Source of the DNA: Bacillota bacterium
GTDB lineage: Bacteria > Bacillota > Clostridia > Christensenellales > Aristaeellaceae
NCBI GenBank assembly: GCA_023413135.1
Contig: JAEZQK010000021.1
Coordinates: 1-64,000, forward strand
Reading direction: 5' to 3'
DNA length: 64,000 bases
The notes under the pieces are model-generated. The model saw nothing but the letters and a program-made list of their open reading frames with translations, was not told the origin of the DNA and made no database searches. The position numbers were made by a program, and so were the translations under genes. Positions 27,501 through 34,784 of the stretch are shown piece after piece (within the stretch, counting starts at the first letter, position 1; each line of letters starts with the position of its first letter).

Positions 27501-28166
27501 AAGCAAGCTTCCATCAACTTTGTGGTCCCCTCCCACGTAAAAGGCGGGTACCTGTTTGTTTGGGTGGAAGACGGCGGAGAAGTGCTCTGCGAAAATTATA
27601 TCGAGATGGAAGTGTCCGGCACAGTCCCGGACCGCCCGGAAAACGTGCTATGCGAATTCACGCCGGCCATGTACGGGAGAAAGGAATTCAGCAGCTTCTC
27701 GGAAGCGTATGTGCAGGGCGACCGCTCCCTCCTGTGGGGCTGCGATAGCGGCGAGGTGGAATACAGCGTAACCCTCCCCGGTGAAGCGCGGCCTGCGCAG
27801 CTGATTTTTGAGGCGGGAGCTCACGAAGGGGTCAATGCCGTCAAGGTCACGGATGAACTAAAACACGGAGCAGTGATTGAGGTCTTCCTGGATGAACATC
27901 TATTGGGGCAGGTAGCCCCGGCGGATGATCCTTCGGATGAGCGGGCTTTGTTCACCAACTCCGCCCTGGGCGGCGAGCCTTTCAATTATATGGAGCTGGG
28001 CCGCTTCGGCTATGGGGAACGGTTTGCCCTGGATATCCCGCCCGCGCTCCTCACTGCCGGGACCCATACCATCCGTTTCCATTGCTTGAAGGGCGGCATC
28101 ACGCTCTACGGCAACCGTATGGGCCGCTTCGGCATCAATCCTTCCATTATAATCAAGGAAGCTTAA
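24585..28166 (+). CDS. very large multidomain GH2 glycosidase
   Basis: A 1193-aa protein from the ATG at 24585 (GGAGG just upstream), with no signal peptide. Residues about 1-200 resemble a LamG/DUF1080 sandwich. Residues about 204-280 are a carboxypeptidase-regulatory-like domain (CGCVTDASGKPVPGASVHL). Then comes the GH2 core: sugar-binding domain from about 290, Ig-like domain, and barrel with acid/base near Glu730 in STINESWG and nucleophile near Glu839 in ILVSEF. A C-terminal beta domain ends the protein. It lies 11 nt after the GH43 gene. Substrate unknown; it probably acts with GH43 and the divergent GH2 on one branched glycan. Confidence 0.87.
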   Translation: MQDHFTAPALDTSLWAYYNMTTPCYMTTERRGDSLLYLPEADQWNEGNCLLSRSFLSEQSLVRGLFAGWDKESGGAALGFYGGDGSFQDYVLLAATNDALEVRVHSGCQNGAAFMDRGQPKWYVVSSCAYEKVFPMKLALHRDGQEYTAFLNDKLVMQAHVPVLQGDARAVFKGLPWHDRLTPSYAYLDWAQVEGFAPTASLCGCVTDASGKPVPGASVHLAGFDCFFTQTDGQGNFSLCNVPRGKHTVIAAAEGFSFASMQAVCHARVANTCHITLRAETPETLPRREYNNPSFDRSMNGWMSLNGTWQFAFDPEDKGVSNQWYLPDTNAYDKAIRVPFSWASLMGFGEEHLVSGDKLHQSNTVFNNYHLTGEYAWYRRSFTVPDSFPQDASVLLHIGACANVTYVWLDGRYMGTRVDEYSDLQFDLGKLVPGSRHTLAVKVQYPHEIYSHSMGKQIFWFASAPGIWQSVWIEPRNTAHITQLHLTPELYFEGTLCTKAAFAVDAKAENAQGMALELRFTDPKGKLVKTVSLPVSDGAVKSKAEIPDPVLWQYREGNLYKVEARLTSGGETLDTVRTYAGLRCIETKWLPGHSPADTKDVHNQYQYVYLNNRPFYVIGILDQCYNAFGIYTYRSLYEEGPEGRRGSIAYDIDRTLAYGYNLSRVHIKENEPLWYYECDKQGLPVWTEHPSNFYACPENPNWQAAYDRELNGMLERLHNHPSIVMVSTINESWGVEGRHTSTPWKNELRLRFLEESANTAKARWPHVLVCDNSGFGKTAACEINDFHYYPNDHWKARETWAQLVRDCYPGSIYNYINENRGEHCIGNAVQTGCPILVSEFLHINGIDMQLRMFEKIAGYLRMNIASYETEDSAPLTAERYERDYGYVDHDMRPLGYSMVNNMDMVVLDSNRIERVQAGAAFASDVYTSHFSWREALSPILHWSFTGIDSQGSFLEAMAKGRQSIAFTPYCVEKQASINFVVPSHVKGGYLFVWVEDGGEVLCENYIEMEVSGTVPDRPENVLCEFTPAMYGRKEFSSFSEAYVQGDRSLLWGCDSGEVEYSVTLPGEARPAQLIFEAGAHEGVNAVKVTDELKHGAVIEVFLDEHLLGQVAPADDPSDERALFTNSALGGEPFNYMELGRFGYGERFALDIPPALLTAGTHTIRFHCLKGGITLYGNRMGRFGINPSIIIKEA

Positions 28167-28170
28167 TACG

Positions 28171-28210
28171 AAGGCGCCCCGCCGCAGCATTGCGGCGGGG
28201 CGCCTTTTTA
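28171..28210. terminator. strong bidirectional terminator
   Basis: A perfect 16-bp GC-rich stem, AAGGCGCCCCGCCGCA with its inverted copy, has a 4-nt loop and is followed by TTTTT. It ends the glycosidase operon. The stop codon of the convergent regulator lies in its T-run. Confidence 0.95.
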
Positions 28211-29341
28211 TGGATTGAACCCCATCACCAAATGGCGCACATCCTCGGGCTGCACGGGATCGATCATCACCCGGACCAGCGTGGTGGGCACCTGGATATG
28301 TTGCAGGGTAAAATTTCCCCCGATCTGGTCAAAGAGCAGGTTCATGGCCATGCCATTCATGGTTTTAAAATCCTGCTGCATGAAATGCACGCCGGGCAGG
28401 TGGGGATTGTCAAAACTTACCAATTCAAAATCCTTGCTGGGCGTATAGCCAAGCTGTTTCACGGCATAGTAGGCCACCTGGGCAATTTCCGCATTGGCGG
28501 CAAGCAGGCCTCTCAGGTTTTCATACCGGCGCAGGTGCTTTAGGATGGCGGTCATGATATGCTCCACCCGCTTGCGGTTGCTGGTGTTTAAAAGTGCCTG
28601 GTCGTCGATGATGCACTGGTTGGCCTGGCTGAAAGGATAGCCGTTATCATAAAATGCCTGGCGAAAGCCGTCCAGCCTGTCGGAGACCGCCGTATTGGAC
28701 AGGGGAAAGTGTACGATGGCCACATCGCCTTTCATGGCACCGAACATATAGTCGGCCGCTTCCATGGCGCCGGCCCTGTTGTCGGCAGTCACGTAAGAGG
28801 TGGGCACATCCGTCAGATACCTGTCCATAAACACGAAGGGGTATTTGTGGGCGATCAGCTGGCGCACCGCCGCATTGTTGTTTTCAGATACCACCGGAAA
28901 AAGGATCAAGCCTTCGATGCCGCACTGGATCAGATCCCTCAATATGCTGATCTCCAGTTCGGGGGATTCATAAGAGCAGCCGATCAAAAGGCGGCTGTTT
29001 TTCTGGCGGCAATACTGGGTCATGTGCAGAAGATAGACCTGTTCCACCCTGGTGGACATGGTGGGGAATACCGCGCCGATGGTATGGCTGGGCACGCCGC
29101 TGTTTTCCCCCGGCATGGTAAAGGGGCTGGAAGCCACAAAGGATCCCTTCCCCTTCACGCGATAGATGATGCCTTCATCCACCAGGCCGTTCAGGGCGTT
29201 TTTCGCCGTAATGCTGCTGACAAAATACTGCTGGGTAAGCTCCGACTCGGAGGGGATCCGGTCTCCCTCCCTAAGCTGCCCCGACGTAATCTGCTGCTTG
29301 ATATCGTCCTGGATTTTTTTGTACAGCGGCAATTGTGTCAT
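28208..29341 (-). CDS. GntR-family regulator with LacI-like effector domain (AraR architecture)
   Basis: A 377-aa regulator. An N-terminal GntR winged helix (RIPSESELTQQYFVSSITAKNAL) is followed by a sugar-sensing domain of the LacI/periplasmic-binding type from about residue 75. This is the arrangement of Bacillus AraR. The start at 29341 (MTQLPLYKKI) follows GGGGG by 8 nt. The convergent position next to the importer/glycosidase operon suggests it controls that operon and perhaps the divergent GH2. The effector sugar is unknown. Confidence 0.9.
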   Translation of the reverse strand: MTQLPLYKKIQDDIKQQITSGQLREGDRIPSESELTQQYFVSSITAKNALNGLVDEGIIYRVKGKGSFVASSPFTMPGENSGVPSHTIGAVFPTMSTRVEQVYLLHMTQYCRQKNSRLLIGCSYESPELEISILRDLIQCGIEGLILFPVVSENNNAAVRQLIAHKYPFVFMDRYLTDVPTSYVTADNRAGAMEAADYMFGAMKGDVAIVHFPLSNTAVSDRLDGFRQAFYDNGYPFSQANQCIIDDQALLNTSNRKRVEHIMTAILKHLRRYENLRGLLAANAEIAQVAYYAVKQLGYTPSKDFELVSFDNPHLPGVHFMQQDFKTMNGMAMNLLFDQIGGNFTLQHIQVPTTLVRVMIDPVQPEDVRHLVMGFNP

Positions 29342-29407
29342 TAAGATTTCCCCCGGTTTCATGGCGCATTTGCAGGCCAGTCTATATTGAACAGCTTTCG
29401 AGCTTTG

Positions 29408-30148
29408 TCATCCTTGGACAGGAATCCTCTGGCGAAGGTGCTGGGCTGACATGGCCAGAAACTCCCGGTTGGTGGGCTTGCCCCGGTCAGGGTCGATGGA
29501 TAGGCCAAACAGCCTTTCCAGCGCCGCCATATCCCCCCGGCTCCATGTGGCTTCAATGGCGTGCCGGATGCACCGCTCCACCGCCACCGGGCTGGTGGCA
29601 TAACGGGCAGCGATGGCCGGATAAAGCCTTAGGGTGAGCGAGTCTATAAGGTTTGGGGAAGGGATTACAAGATCCAGCAGGCCGCTTAAATACATCCGGC
29701 CCTTTAAGTTTTCCGGCATTCCCAATGCTTGAAAATGCTCTTGGATGCGGTCGTTCCGGATGGAGGATGAAAGCTTGGCCAGCGCGCCCTGAAGCTTGTC
29801 CTCCGCGCGGCGTATGGCCAGTAAAAGATCATCAAAACCGCAGGAGGCGGGCAGCCATTCATCCACGCCAGGGACCAAAGCTGGTCCCTGGCCGGGGGAA
29901 AACAGAAGGACTACCCGGGGCGGACAGGGCAAAAGCGCATCCCTAAGGGCGTTCAGCACAGCGGAACCATCCAGCAGCGGCAGCACCTGATCCAGCACGA
30001 GCACATCCGGAGCGAATGATTCAATTTCACAAAAAGTGCTTCTGCCGTCATCCGCACAGGAAACGGAACAGTCGCTGCATTCGCTTTCCAGCAGCAGCCG
30101 GATATCTTCCCTCCGCGCGCCTTTGCGCATGGCCAAAAGCACCCGCAT
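29408..30148 (-). CDS. spo0A: Spo0A sporulation master regulator with divergent receiver domain
   Basis: A 246-aa response regulator. The C-terminal half matches the Spo0A DNA-binding domain: RLYPAIAARY, then VERCIRHAIEATWSRG, LFGL and KPTNREFLA. It lies directly downstream of spoIVB, the classic gene order. The N-terminal receiver keeps a possible phosphoacceptor, Asp53 in VLVLDQVLP. The acidic pair normally near residues 9-10 is replaced by Lys-Gly, and the conserved Lys-Pro near the end of the domain is absent. The usual Arg just before VER in the recognition helix is Ala. Start 30148 is set by alignment to MRVLLAM and the GGAAGGGGG ribosome site. Confidence 0.9.
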   Translation of the reverse strand: MRVLLAMRKGARREDIRLLLESECSDCSVSCADDGRSTFCEIESFAPDVLVLDQVLPLLDGSAVLNALRDALLPCPPRVVLLFSPGQGPALVPGVDEWLPASCGFDDLLLAIRRAEDKLQGALAKLSSSIRNDRIQEHFQALGMPENLKGRMYLSGLLDLVIPSPNLIDSLTLRLYPAIAARYATSPVAVERCIRHAIEATWSRGDMAALERLFGLSIDPDRGKPTNREFLAMSAQHLRQRIPVQG

Positions 30149-30154
30149 AAAAAG

Positions 30155-30188
30155 CCCCCTTCCGGACGATTCTTTCGCCGGAAGGGGG
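30155..30188 (-). promoter_or_regulatory. hairpin covering the spo0A ribosome binding site
   Basis: An 11-bp perfect stem: CCCCCTTCCGG (30178-30188) pairs with CCGGAAGGGGG (30155-30165), followed by CTTTTT and the spo0A ATG. The 3' arm contains the Shine-Dalgarno sequence. The element may end spoIVB transcripts, or hide the spo0A start on read-through transcripts. Confidence 0.85.
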
Positions 30189-30200
30189 AGGTTTTCCTGC
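30171..30200 (-). promoter_or_regulatory. possible sigma-H promoter of spo0A
   Basis: GCAGGAAAA (30192-30200) fits the sigma-H -35 pattern RNAGGAWWW. After 12 bp, GGCGAAAGA is a weak fit to RNNGAATWW. Transcription would start near 30165, after the 5' arm of the hairpin, leaving the ribosome site free. The -10 match is poor. Confidence 0.35.
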
Positions 30201-30209
30201 TCTTTCTTG

Positions 30210-31505
30210 CTATATACCTTCGGCTTGCTTGAGCATCCACTCGATGTACAGACCATAGCCCTGGGTGGGATCGTTGACGTACACATGGGTCACAGCCCCG
30301 ATGATATGTCCATTTTGAATGATGGGGCTGCCGCTCATGCCCTGAACGATACCGCCGGTTTTTTCAAGAAGCTCGGGATCGGTGACCTTGATGACCATGG
30401 ATTTGGGGGCGGGAGATGTCTGCCGGTTGGCCTGCAGGATCTCCACATCGTATTCCTTCATTCCTTCGCCGTCCACGCTGGATAATATGGTGGCGGGGCC
30501 TGCACGGACCGTGCCCATCAGGCCAATGGGCAGTCCCTTGGGATACAGCTTGTTTGTAGGTGGCTTATCCAGCTTGCCGTAAATGCCATAGCCTGTGTTT
30601 TTGAGAATGTTCCCCAGCGTATTGTTCTCCCGCAGGAAGGAACCCTTTAGTTCGCCCGGCGTGCCTTTTTTGCCCTTTTGCACATCCACCACGTCGGCAT
30701 GCATCACCTGGCCCCGGCGAACGGAAAGGGGCTGGCCGGTGTCCGCATCGGTAATGGCATGGCCCAGCGCGCCATAAGCGCCAGTTTTGGGGTCATAAAA
30801 CGAGAGCGTACCTACCCCGGCGGTGCTGTCGCGCACCCAGATGCCCAGGCGGTAGCTGCCGCTGGCCTGGTCGCGCTTGGGGGTCAGTGAGACTTCCATG
30901 GGCCGGCTGTCCCGCATCACCTGAAGTAAAATAGGCTTGCCTCCGCCTTGGGCTACCAGCTGGCTCAAATGCGTGGCGCTTTCAATAGGCTGTCCGCCCA
31001 ATTGCACCAGCACATCGCCGGGGCGTATACCGGCCAGGCGTGCCGGGCTGGCGCCACCCTCACCGCCCAGATCGCTGGTACCCACTACCAGAACGCCCTG
31101 GGTCGTGATGGCAACACCGACTGCTTCCCCGCCGGGAATGAGGACGCGCTCCGGCTCTACGGATACTTCCACTTTTTTGACGGGGAGGATGCCAAGCAAA
31201 TCCAGGGAAAGCACGGCGCTGCCCGTTTGATTGCCGGTCAATTGCACATTGCTGGCCGTCCGGCCGTTCAGTGTTTCATCCGTAGAGGAGAGAACGGACA
31301 CGTCACCCTGCTCTACACGGATAGAAAAGGGCAATCCCAACGACAATATCTGGCGGTGGCCAGCGGTGACGGACAAATGGTCGGGCAAGCTCATCAGCGC
31401 CTGCGCCTGCGGGGTAAAATACCCGATGACAAGAAACAAGGATAGCAAAATGCCTATGACGTGCCGTGCCCGGGAATGTTTTTGCCTGAAACGATACGTG
31501 CGCAT
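30210..31505 (-). CDS. spoIVB: SpoIVB sporulation peptidase
   Basis: A 431-aa serine peptidase of family S55, secreted from the forespore to trigger SpoIVFB and sigma-K activation. An N-terminal membrane anchor lies at about residues 15-37 and a PDZ domain at about 130-205 (GIRPGDVLVQLGGQPI). The catalytic set is visible: His249 in YGALGHAITD, Asp376 in VTDPELL and Ser391 in QGMSGSPI. The ribosome site AAGGGG is 10 nt before ATG. A sigma-G-like promoter precedes it. spo0A follows 61 nt downstream. Confidence 0.95.
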   Translation of the reverse strand: MRTYRFRQKHSRARHVIGILLSLFLVIGYFTPQAQALMSLPDHLSVTAGHRQILSLGLPFSIRVEQGDVSVLSSTDETLNGRTASNVQLTGNQTGSAVLSLDLLGILPVKKVEVSVEPERVLIPGGEAVGVAITTQGVLVVGTSDLGGEGGASPARLAGIRPGDVLVQLGGQPIESATHLSQLVAQGGGKPILLQVMRDSRPMEVSLTPKRDQASGSYRLGIWVRDSTAGVGTLSFYDPKTGAYGALGHAITDADTGQPLSVRRGQVMHADVVDVQKGKKGTPGELKGSFLRENNTLGNILKNTGYGIYGKLDKPPTNKLYPKGLPIGLMGTVRAGPATILSSVDGEGMKEYDVEILQANRQTSPAPKSMVIKVTDPELLEKTGGIVQGMSGSPIIQNGHIIGAVTHVYVNDPTQGYGLYIEWMLKQAEGI

Positions 31506-31536
31506 GATGACGCCCCTTCTTTGCGTTGTTCAGCCA

Positions 31537-31566
31537 TAACATGGGCTTGGGGCGGTCAAAATATGC
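31537..31566 (-). promoter_or_regulatory. candidate sigma-G promoter of spoIVB
   Basis: Minus-strand -35 GCATA (31562-31566) and -10 CATGTTA (31537-31543) are 18 bp apart. They match the sigma-G patterns GHATR and CATNHTA exactly. spoIVB is known to be a forespore gene in Bacillus. Confidence 0.65.
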
Positions 31567-31665
31567 TGGGAAGGACAGACAAGGCCCGCTCTCCATGCCT
31601 TTACAAAACATATTCCTTCCTGTAAAATGGCAGGGGAATTTGCAAAGATTGTGGGGAAATAGAGC

Positions 31666-32556
31666 ATGTTGTTGGGCGCTTTGGAGGCCGGCGGCACCAA
31701 AATGGTACTGGCCGTGGGAGATGGCTTGGGCCATATTTCGGACAAGATCAGTATTCCCACCACCGAGCCGGACGAAACCATGGCGGGCATTATCGCTTAT
31801 TTTCAAAAACATGACATCAAGGCGCTTGGCGTGGGCTGCTTTGGGCCGCTGGACCTGAAGGAATCTTCTCCCACCTATGGATATATCACTTCCACCCCTA
31901 AATTGAAATGGAAGAACTTCCCGATCGTCAGGACGCTATCGCTGGCGCTTCACGTGCCCGTGATGCTGGATACGGATGTGAACGGCGCAGCTTTGGCGGA
32001 GAGCACCCTGGGCGCGGCGCGGGGGCTTTTAAGCTGCCTGTATGTGACGGTAGGTACGGGCATCGGCGGCGGGCTGGTAATAGAAGGAAATCTGGTCCAC
32101 GGCCTTTTGCACCCGGAACTGGGCCATATGCTGCTTCGGCCTTTGGCGGAAGATCCCGCGCCAAAAGGCTTCTGCCCGTATCATGAAAGCTGCCTGGAGG
32201 GATTGGCCTGTGGCCCGGCCATGGAAAAGCGCTGGGGCGTATCCGCCAGGGAGCTGAAGCCTGATCATCCTGCCTGGAAGCTGGAGGCCGCCTATTTGGC
32301 CCAGATGTGCGTAAACGCCATCGTCTCCTTTTCGCCGGAAAAGATCATATTAGGCGGCGGCGTGATGCAGCAGGAGCATCTGTTCCCCCTGATCCGCAAG
32401 GAAACGCTGCGGCTTCTGGGCGGATATGTGCAGCATCCCGCGGTACTAAATGGCATGGAAGACTATATTGTGCCGCCGGGGCTGGGTACCAAGAGCGGCA
32501 TTGCGGGCGCTTTCCTGCTGGCCAGGCGGGCACTTGAAAAAAGGAGTGGCGTATGA
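31666..32556 (+). CDS. ROK-family fructokinase/sugar kinase
   Basis: A 296-aa cytoplasmic sugar kinase. ATP-binding start GALEAGGTKMVLAVG, catalytic Asp in LDTDVNGAALAES, and GTGIGGG. The zinc site is of the ScrK fructokinase type: HPELGHM, then FCPYHESCLEGLACGPA. The length and this zinc motif favour fructokinase; other hexoses remain possible. Its ATG overlaps nothing upstream and it is divergent from spoIVB. Its stop overlaps the next gene by 4 nt. Confidence 0.92.
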   Translation: MLLGALEAGGTKMVLAVGDGLGHISDKISIPTTEPDETMAGIIAYFQKHDIKALGVGCFGPLDLKESSPTYGYITSTPKLKWKNFPIVRTLSLALHVPVMLDTDVNGAALAESTLGAARGLLSCLYVTVGTGIGGGLVIEGNLVHGLLHPELGHMLLRPLAEDPAPKGFCPYHESCLEGLACGPAMEKRWGVSARELKPDHPAWKLEAAYLAQMCVNAIVSFSPEKIILGGGVMQQEHLFPLIRKETLRLLGGYVQHPAVLNGMEDYIVPPGLGTKSGIAGAFLLARRALEKRSGV

Positions 32557-32966
32557 ACATTCTGGTCATGGACGGCCAAGGAGGAGGCATTGGGCGGGCG
32601 CTGGTGGAAAGTTTGCGGCAGGCGCTGCCGGGAGCGGATATTACCGCTGTGGGCACAAATGCCGCGGCAACCGGCGCAATGCTCAAGGCCGGGGCCAACC
32701 AGGCCGCCACAGGGGAAAACGCGGCTGTGTACAATATGAAATACGCCGATGTGATTCTCGGTCCCATCGGCATCCTGGTCGCCAACGGCCTGCTGGGGGA
32801 GGTCACGCCCCGGATGGCCGCTGCGCTGGGGGAATGTGAAGCCTTGAAGATCCTAATCCCGGTACACAAGTGCCATGTGGAGATCGCCGGATTGCAGGAT
32901 TATCCCGTGGGGCAGTTTATTGCTTCGGCGGTGGAAAAGGTGCAAAGGCTGGAAATGAGGGTATAA
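32553..32966 (+). CDS. DUF3842 family protein
   Basis: A 137-aa protein of a family found in anaerobic Firmicutes. Characteristic parts are MDGQGGGIGRALVESL at the start, TNAAATGAMLKAGANQAATGENA in the middle and VGPIGI-like LGPIGILVANGLLGEVTP. The glycine-rich start suggests nucleotide binding, but the function is unknown. It is translationally coupled to the kinase by an ATGA overlap. Confidence 0.88.
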   Translation: MNILVMDGQGGGIGRALVESLRQALPGADITAVGTNAAATGAMLKAGANQAATGENAAVYNMKYADVILGPIGILVANGLLGEVTPRMAAALGECEALKILIPVHKCHVEIAGLQDYPVGQFIASAVEKVQRLEMRV

Positions 32967-33005
32967 TTTTATTATGTGAATCTACAAAGGCGAGGGGGCA
33001 GGGGC

Positions 33006-33461
33006 ATGCAAAGCGACGCTAAAACACCGCAGGAATATATGGAGCAATTACCGCCTGACAGGCAGGAAAGCATGGAAAAGCTGCGGGCTGCGGTGCTTGA
33101 AAACCTTCCCCACGGTTTGGAGGAGATCATGCTCTATGGCATGATCTGCTACGTGATCCCTCACAGCCTGTACCCCAAGGGATACCATGTAGACCCCAAG
33201 CTTCCGGTTACCATGATGGGCATCGCTTCCCAAAAGAACCACATCGCCCTGTATGATATGGGAATTTACACCTTTCCGGAGGTGTATGAGTGGTTTATGG
33301 CAGCGTATGCGCAGGCAACCGGCAAAAAGCCGGATGTAGGCAAAAGCTGCATCCGCTTTAGGCCCACAGCCAATATCCCTTATGATTTATTGGGTGAATT
33401 GTGCGGCAAAGTTACCGTGGAAGACTATCTTCACGTGTATGAACAGGAAAGGGCAAAATGA
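33006..33461 (+). CDS. DUF1801 domain protein (YdhG-like)
   Basis: A 151-aa protein of the DUF1801 superfamily. The family pattern is visible in TPQEYMEQLPPDRQESMEKLR, EEIMLYGMICYVIPHSLYP and GKSCIRFRP. Members are small proteins of unknown activity. The start at 33006 is preferred for its GGGGGCAGGGG ribosome site. It lies 39 nt after DUF3842 and may be cotranscribed. Confidence 0.88.
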   Translation: MQSDAKTPQEYMEQLPPDRQESMEKLRAAVLENLPHGLEEIMLYGMICYVIPHSLYPKGYHVDPKLPVTMMGIASQKNHIALYDMGIYTFPEVYEWFMAAYAQATGKKPDVGKSCIRFRPTANIPYDLLGELCGKVTVEDYLHVYEQERAK

Positions 33462-33558
33462 TCGCCGGACAGAGGCGGGCAGGATCAAGAGCTTGCGGAA
33501 GCTGTGAAATATAGCGGCTGCGATACACTGCCTGCTATGTTCATGGTACCGGGCTTAA

Positions 33559-33650
33559 GCGGGCGATTGATAATCGCCCCTGCAACGCATGTGTTTGTTC
33601 ACTTCTCTACCGGGGCATATGTGAACCGGAAGAAAAGCCAGTATTTTCTC
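33559..33650. repeat. REPIN-like element, truncated copy (GATTGATAATC type)
   Basis: The left arm GCGGGCGATTGATAATCGCC is followed by CCTGC. The interior matches the reverse complement of the interior at 5760-5820 (GTTTGTT, ACCGGGGCA, CCGGAAGAAAAG). No right arm is found. The rest of 33462-33846 has a terminator for the CAP gene and nothing else I recognise. Confidence 0.75.
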
Positions 33651-33658
33651 GAAACGAA

Positions 33659-33689
33659 CAACCCCTATGGATAGAATCCACAGGGGTTG
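33659..33689 (-). terminator. probable terminator of the CAP-domain gene
   Basis: The stem CAACCCCT..GGAT pairs with ATCC..AGGGGTTG, with one weak pair and a 3-nt loop. It is followed on the minus strand by TTCGTTTCG. The T-run is poor. Confidence 0.55.
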
Positions 33690-33846
33690 CGGGTCGGTTT
33701 CAGCCCAAGGGCTTTACCTTATTGAACGCCGGAAATGACCAGGAAACGCCGTGCATGATTGTTGGGGCAGATCAGGCGAACACCCTTGCCGATGGTATCC
33801 ACGGGACCTATGTTGCTGCTTTCCTCAGCCATCCCGACACCAGCTC

Positions 33847-34527
33847 TCACAAGCCGGGGTTTTTCCCAAGGGATATGCTGGCGGCGGGCGCATTCATCGC
33901 GGCTTGCAGGTCGACGGACTGAGAAAGCTTGTCCAGCGCCCCTGTCTGGTTTTTAGTAGATTTGCTTGCCTTCTGCGTTTTTTCAGAAGAGGCAGGCGCA
34001 GAAGCTGCTGTGCTGCCGGCGGATTCTTGCGAAGCGCTGGCGGTGCTCTTGGTGGATGTTTTTTTCGTAGCCTTCACGTCATTGGCGAATACCTGCACCC
34101 AGTAGGTGACGCCGTCGATAACGACGGAGGCAACGCCCATTTTGGTGAACTTCTTGTTCAGAATGTTATCCCGGTGGCCTTCGGAATCCATCCAGTCTTC
34201 CACGACCTTGTCGGCAGAGTATTGCCCTTTGGCCAGGTTTTCACCGCGGTAGGAGGCAGAGACGCCTGCTTCGGAGAAAGCGGTCTTCCATTCCTCACCG
34301 TTGGGGCGGGTATGGCTCCATTTTTCAGCGATCTCGGCGGCACGCAATTCGGCAACACGGTTGAGGTCATCGTTCATTTTAACGCTTTTCAAACCGGCGG
34401 CCTTGCGCTCTTGATTGACCAAGTCAAGGACATCGGAGGATTTGTCGGCCAAAGCACCTGCGAAGGTGGTAAAAAGAACAACCAAAACAAGAACAAGAGC
34501 GGCTAATGCTTTTGCGGAACGGAACAT
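33847..34527 (-). CDS. secreted CAP-domain (SCP/PR1, YkwD-like) protein
   Basis: A 226-aa exported protein. The signal peptide MFRSAKALAALVLVLVVLF ends near GALA before DKSS. A CAP domain spans about residues 30-150 (VLDLVNQERKAAGLK, WSHTRPNG, ENLAKGQ, GHRDNILNKKFTKMGV). A Ser/Thr/Ala/Lys-rich tail without a clear sorting signal follows. CAP proteins of this kind occur on bacterial surfaces and spores; their activity is mostly unknown. AGGGAG lies 7 nt before the ATG and immediately after the last of four c-di-GMP-I riboswitch aptamers, so translation is probably c-di-GMP controlled. Confidence 0.92.
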   Translation of the reverse strand: MFRSAKALAALVLVLVVLFTTFAGALADKSSDVLDLVNQERKAAGLKSVKMNDDLNRVAELRAAEIAEKWSHTRPNGEEWKTAFSEAGVSASYRGENLAKGQYSADKVVEDWMDSEGHRDNILNKKFTKMGVASVVIDGVTYWVQVFANDVKATKKTSTKSTASASQESAGSTAASAPASSEKTQKASKSTKNQTGALDKLSQSVDLQAAMNAPAASISLGKNPGL

Positions 34528-34542
34528 GAAAATTCTCCCTTC

Positions 34543-34616
34543 GGAAACTGGCTGTCGTGCGGCTTTCGCCGTTTAGACCCTATAGCTTTGCGTCACGGGC
34601 TTTCACCCGTTTTGCC
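34543..34616 (-). ncRNA. c-di-GMP-I aptamer 4 (next to the CAP ribosome site)
   Basis: Same as aptamer 3 except that one C-G pair in the first hairpin becomes T-G (GGGT-GAAA-GCCC). Its 3' end lies 2 nt before the AGGGAG ribosome site of the CAP gene. Confidence 0.92.
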
Positions 34617-34622
34617 TTTTTC

Positions 34623-34696
34623 GGAAACTGGCTGTCGTGCGGCTTTCGCCGTTTAGACCCTATAGCTTTGCGTCACGGGCTTTCGCCCGTTTTGCC
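34623..34696 (-). ncRNA. c-di-GMP-I aptamer 3
   Basis: Differs from aptamer 4 at a single base in 74. Both hairpin loops are GAAA. A recent tandem duplication with aptamer 4 is the simplest explanation. Confidence 0.92.
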
Positions 34697-34704
34697 TTTG
34701 GTAC

Positions 34705-34779
34705 GGCAGCTGGCGATCATGCGGTTGATACCGTTTAGACCCTATAGCTTTGCGTCACGGGCTTTCGCCCGTTTTGCCC
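34705..34779 (-). ncRNA. c-di-GMP-I aptamer 2
   Basis: The second hairpin is CGGT-ATCA-ACCG and the 3' part ATCGCCAGCTGCC. GGCA and TGCC at the two ends can pair to close P1. Confidence 0.9.
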
Positions 34780-34784
34780 TTTGC

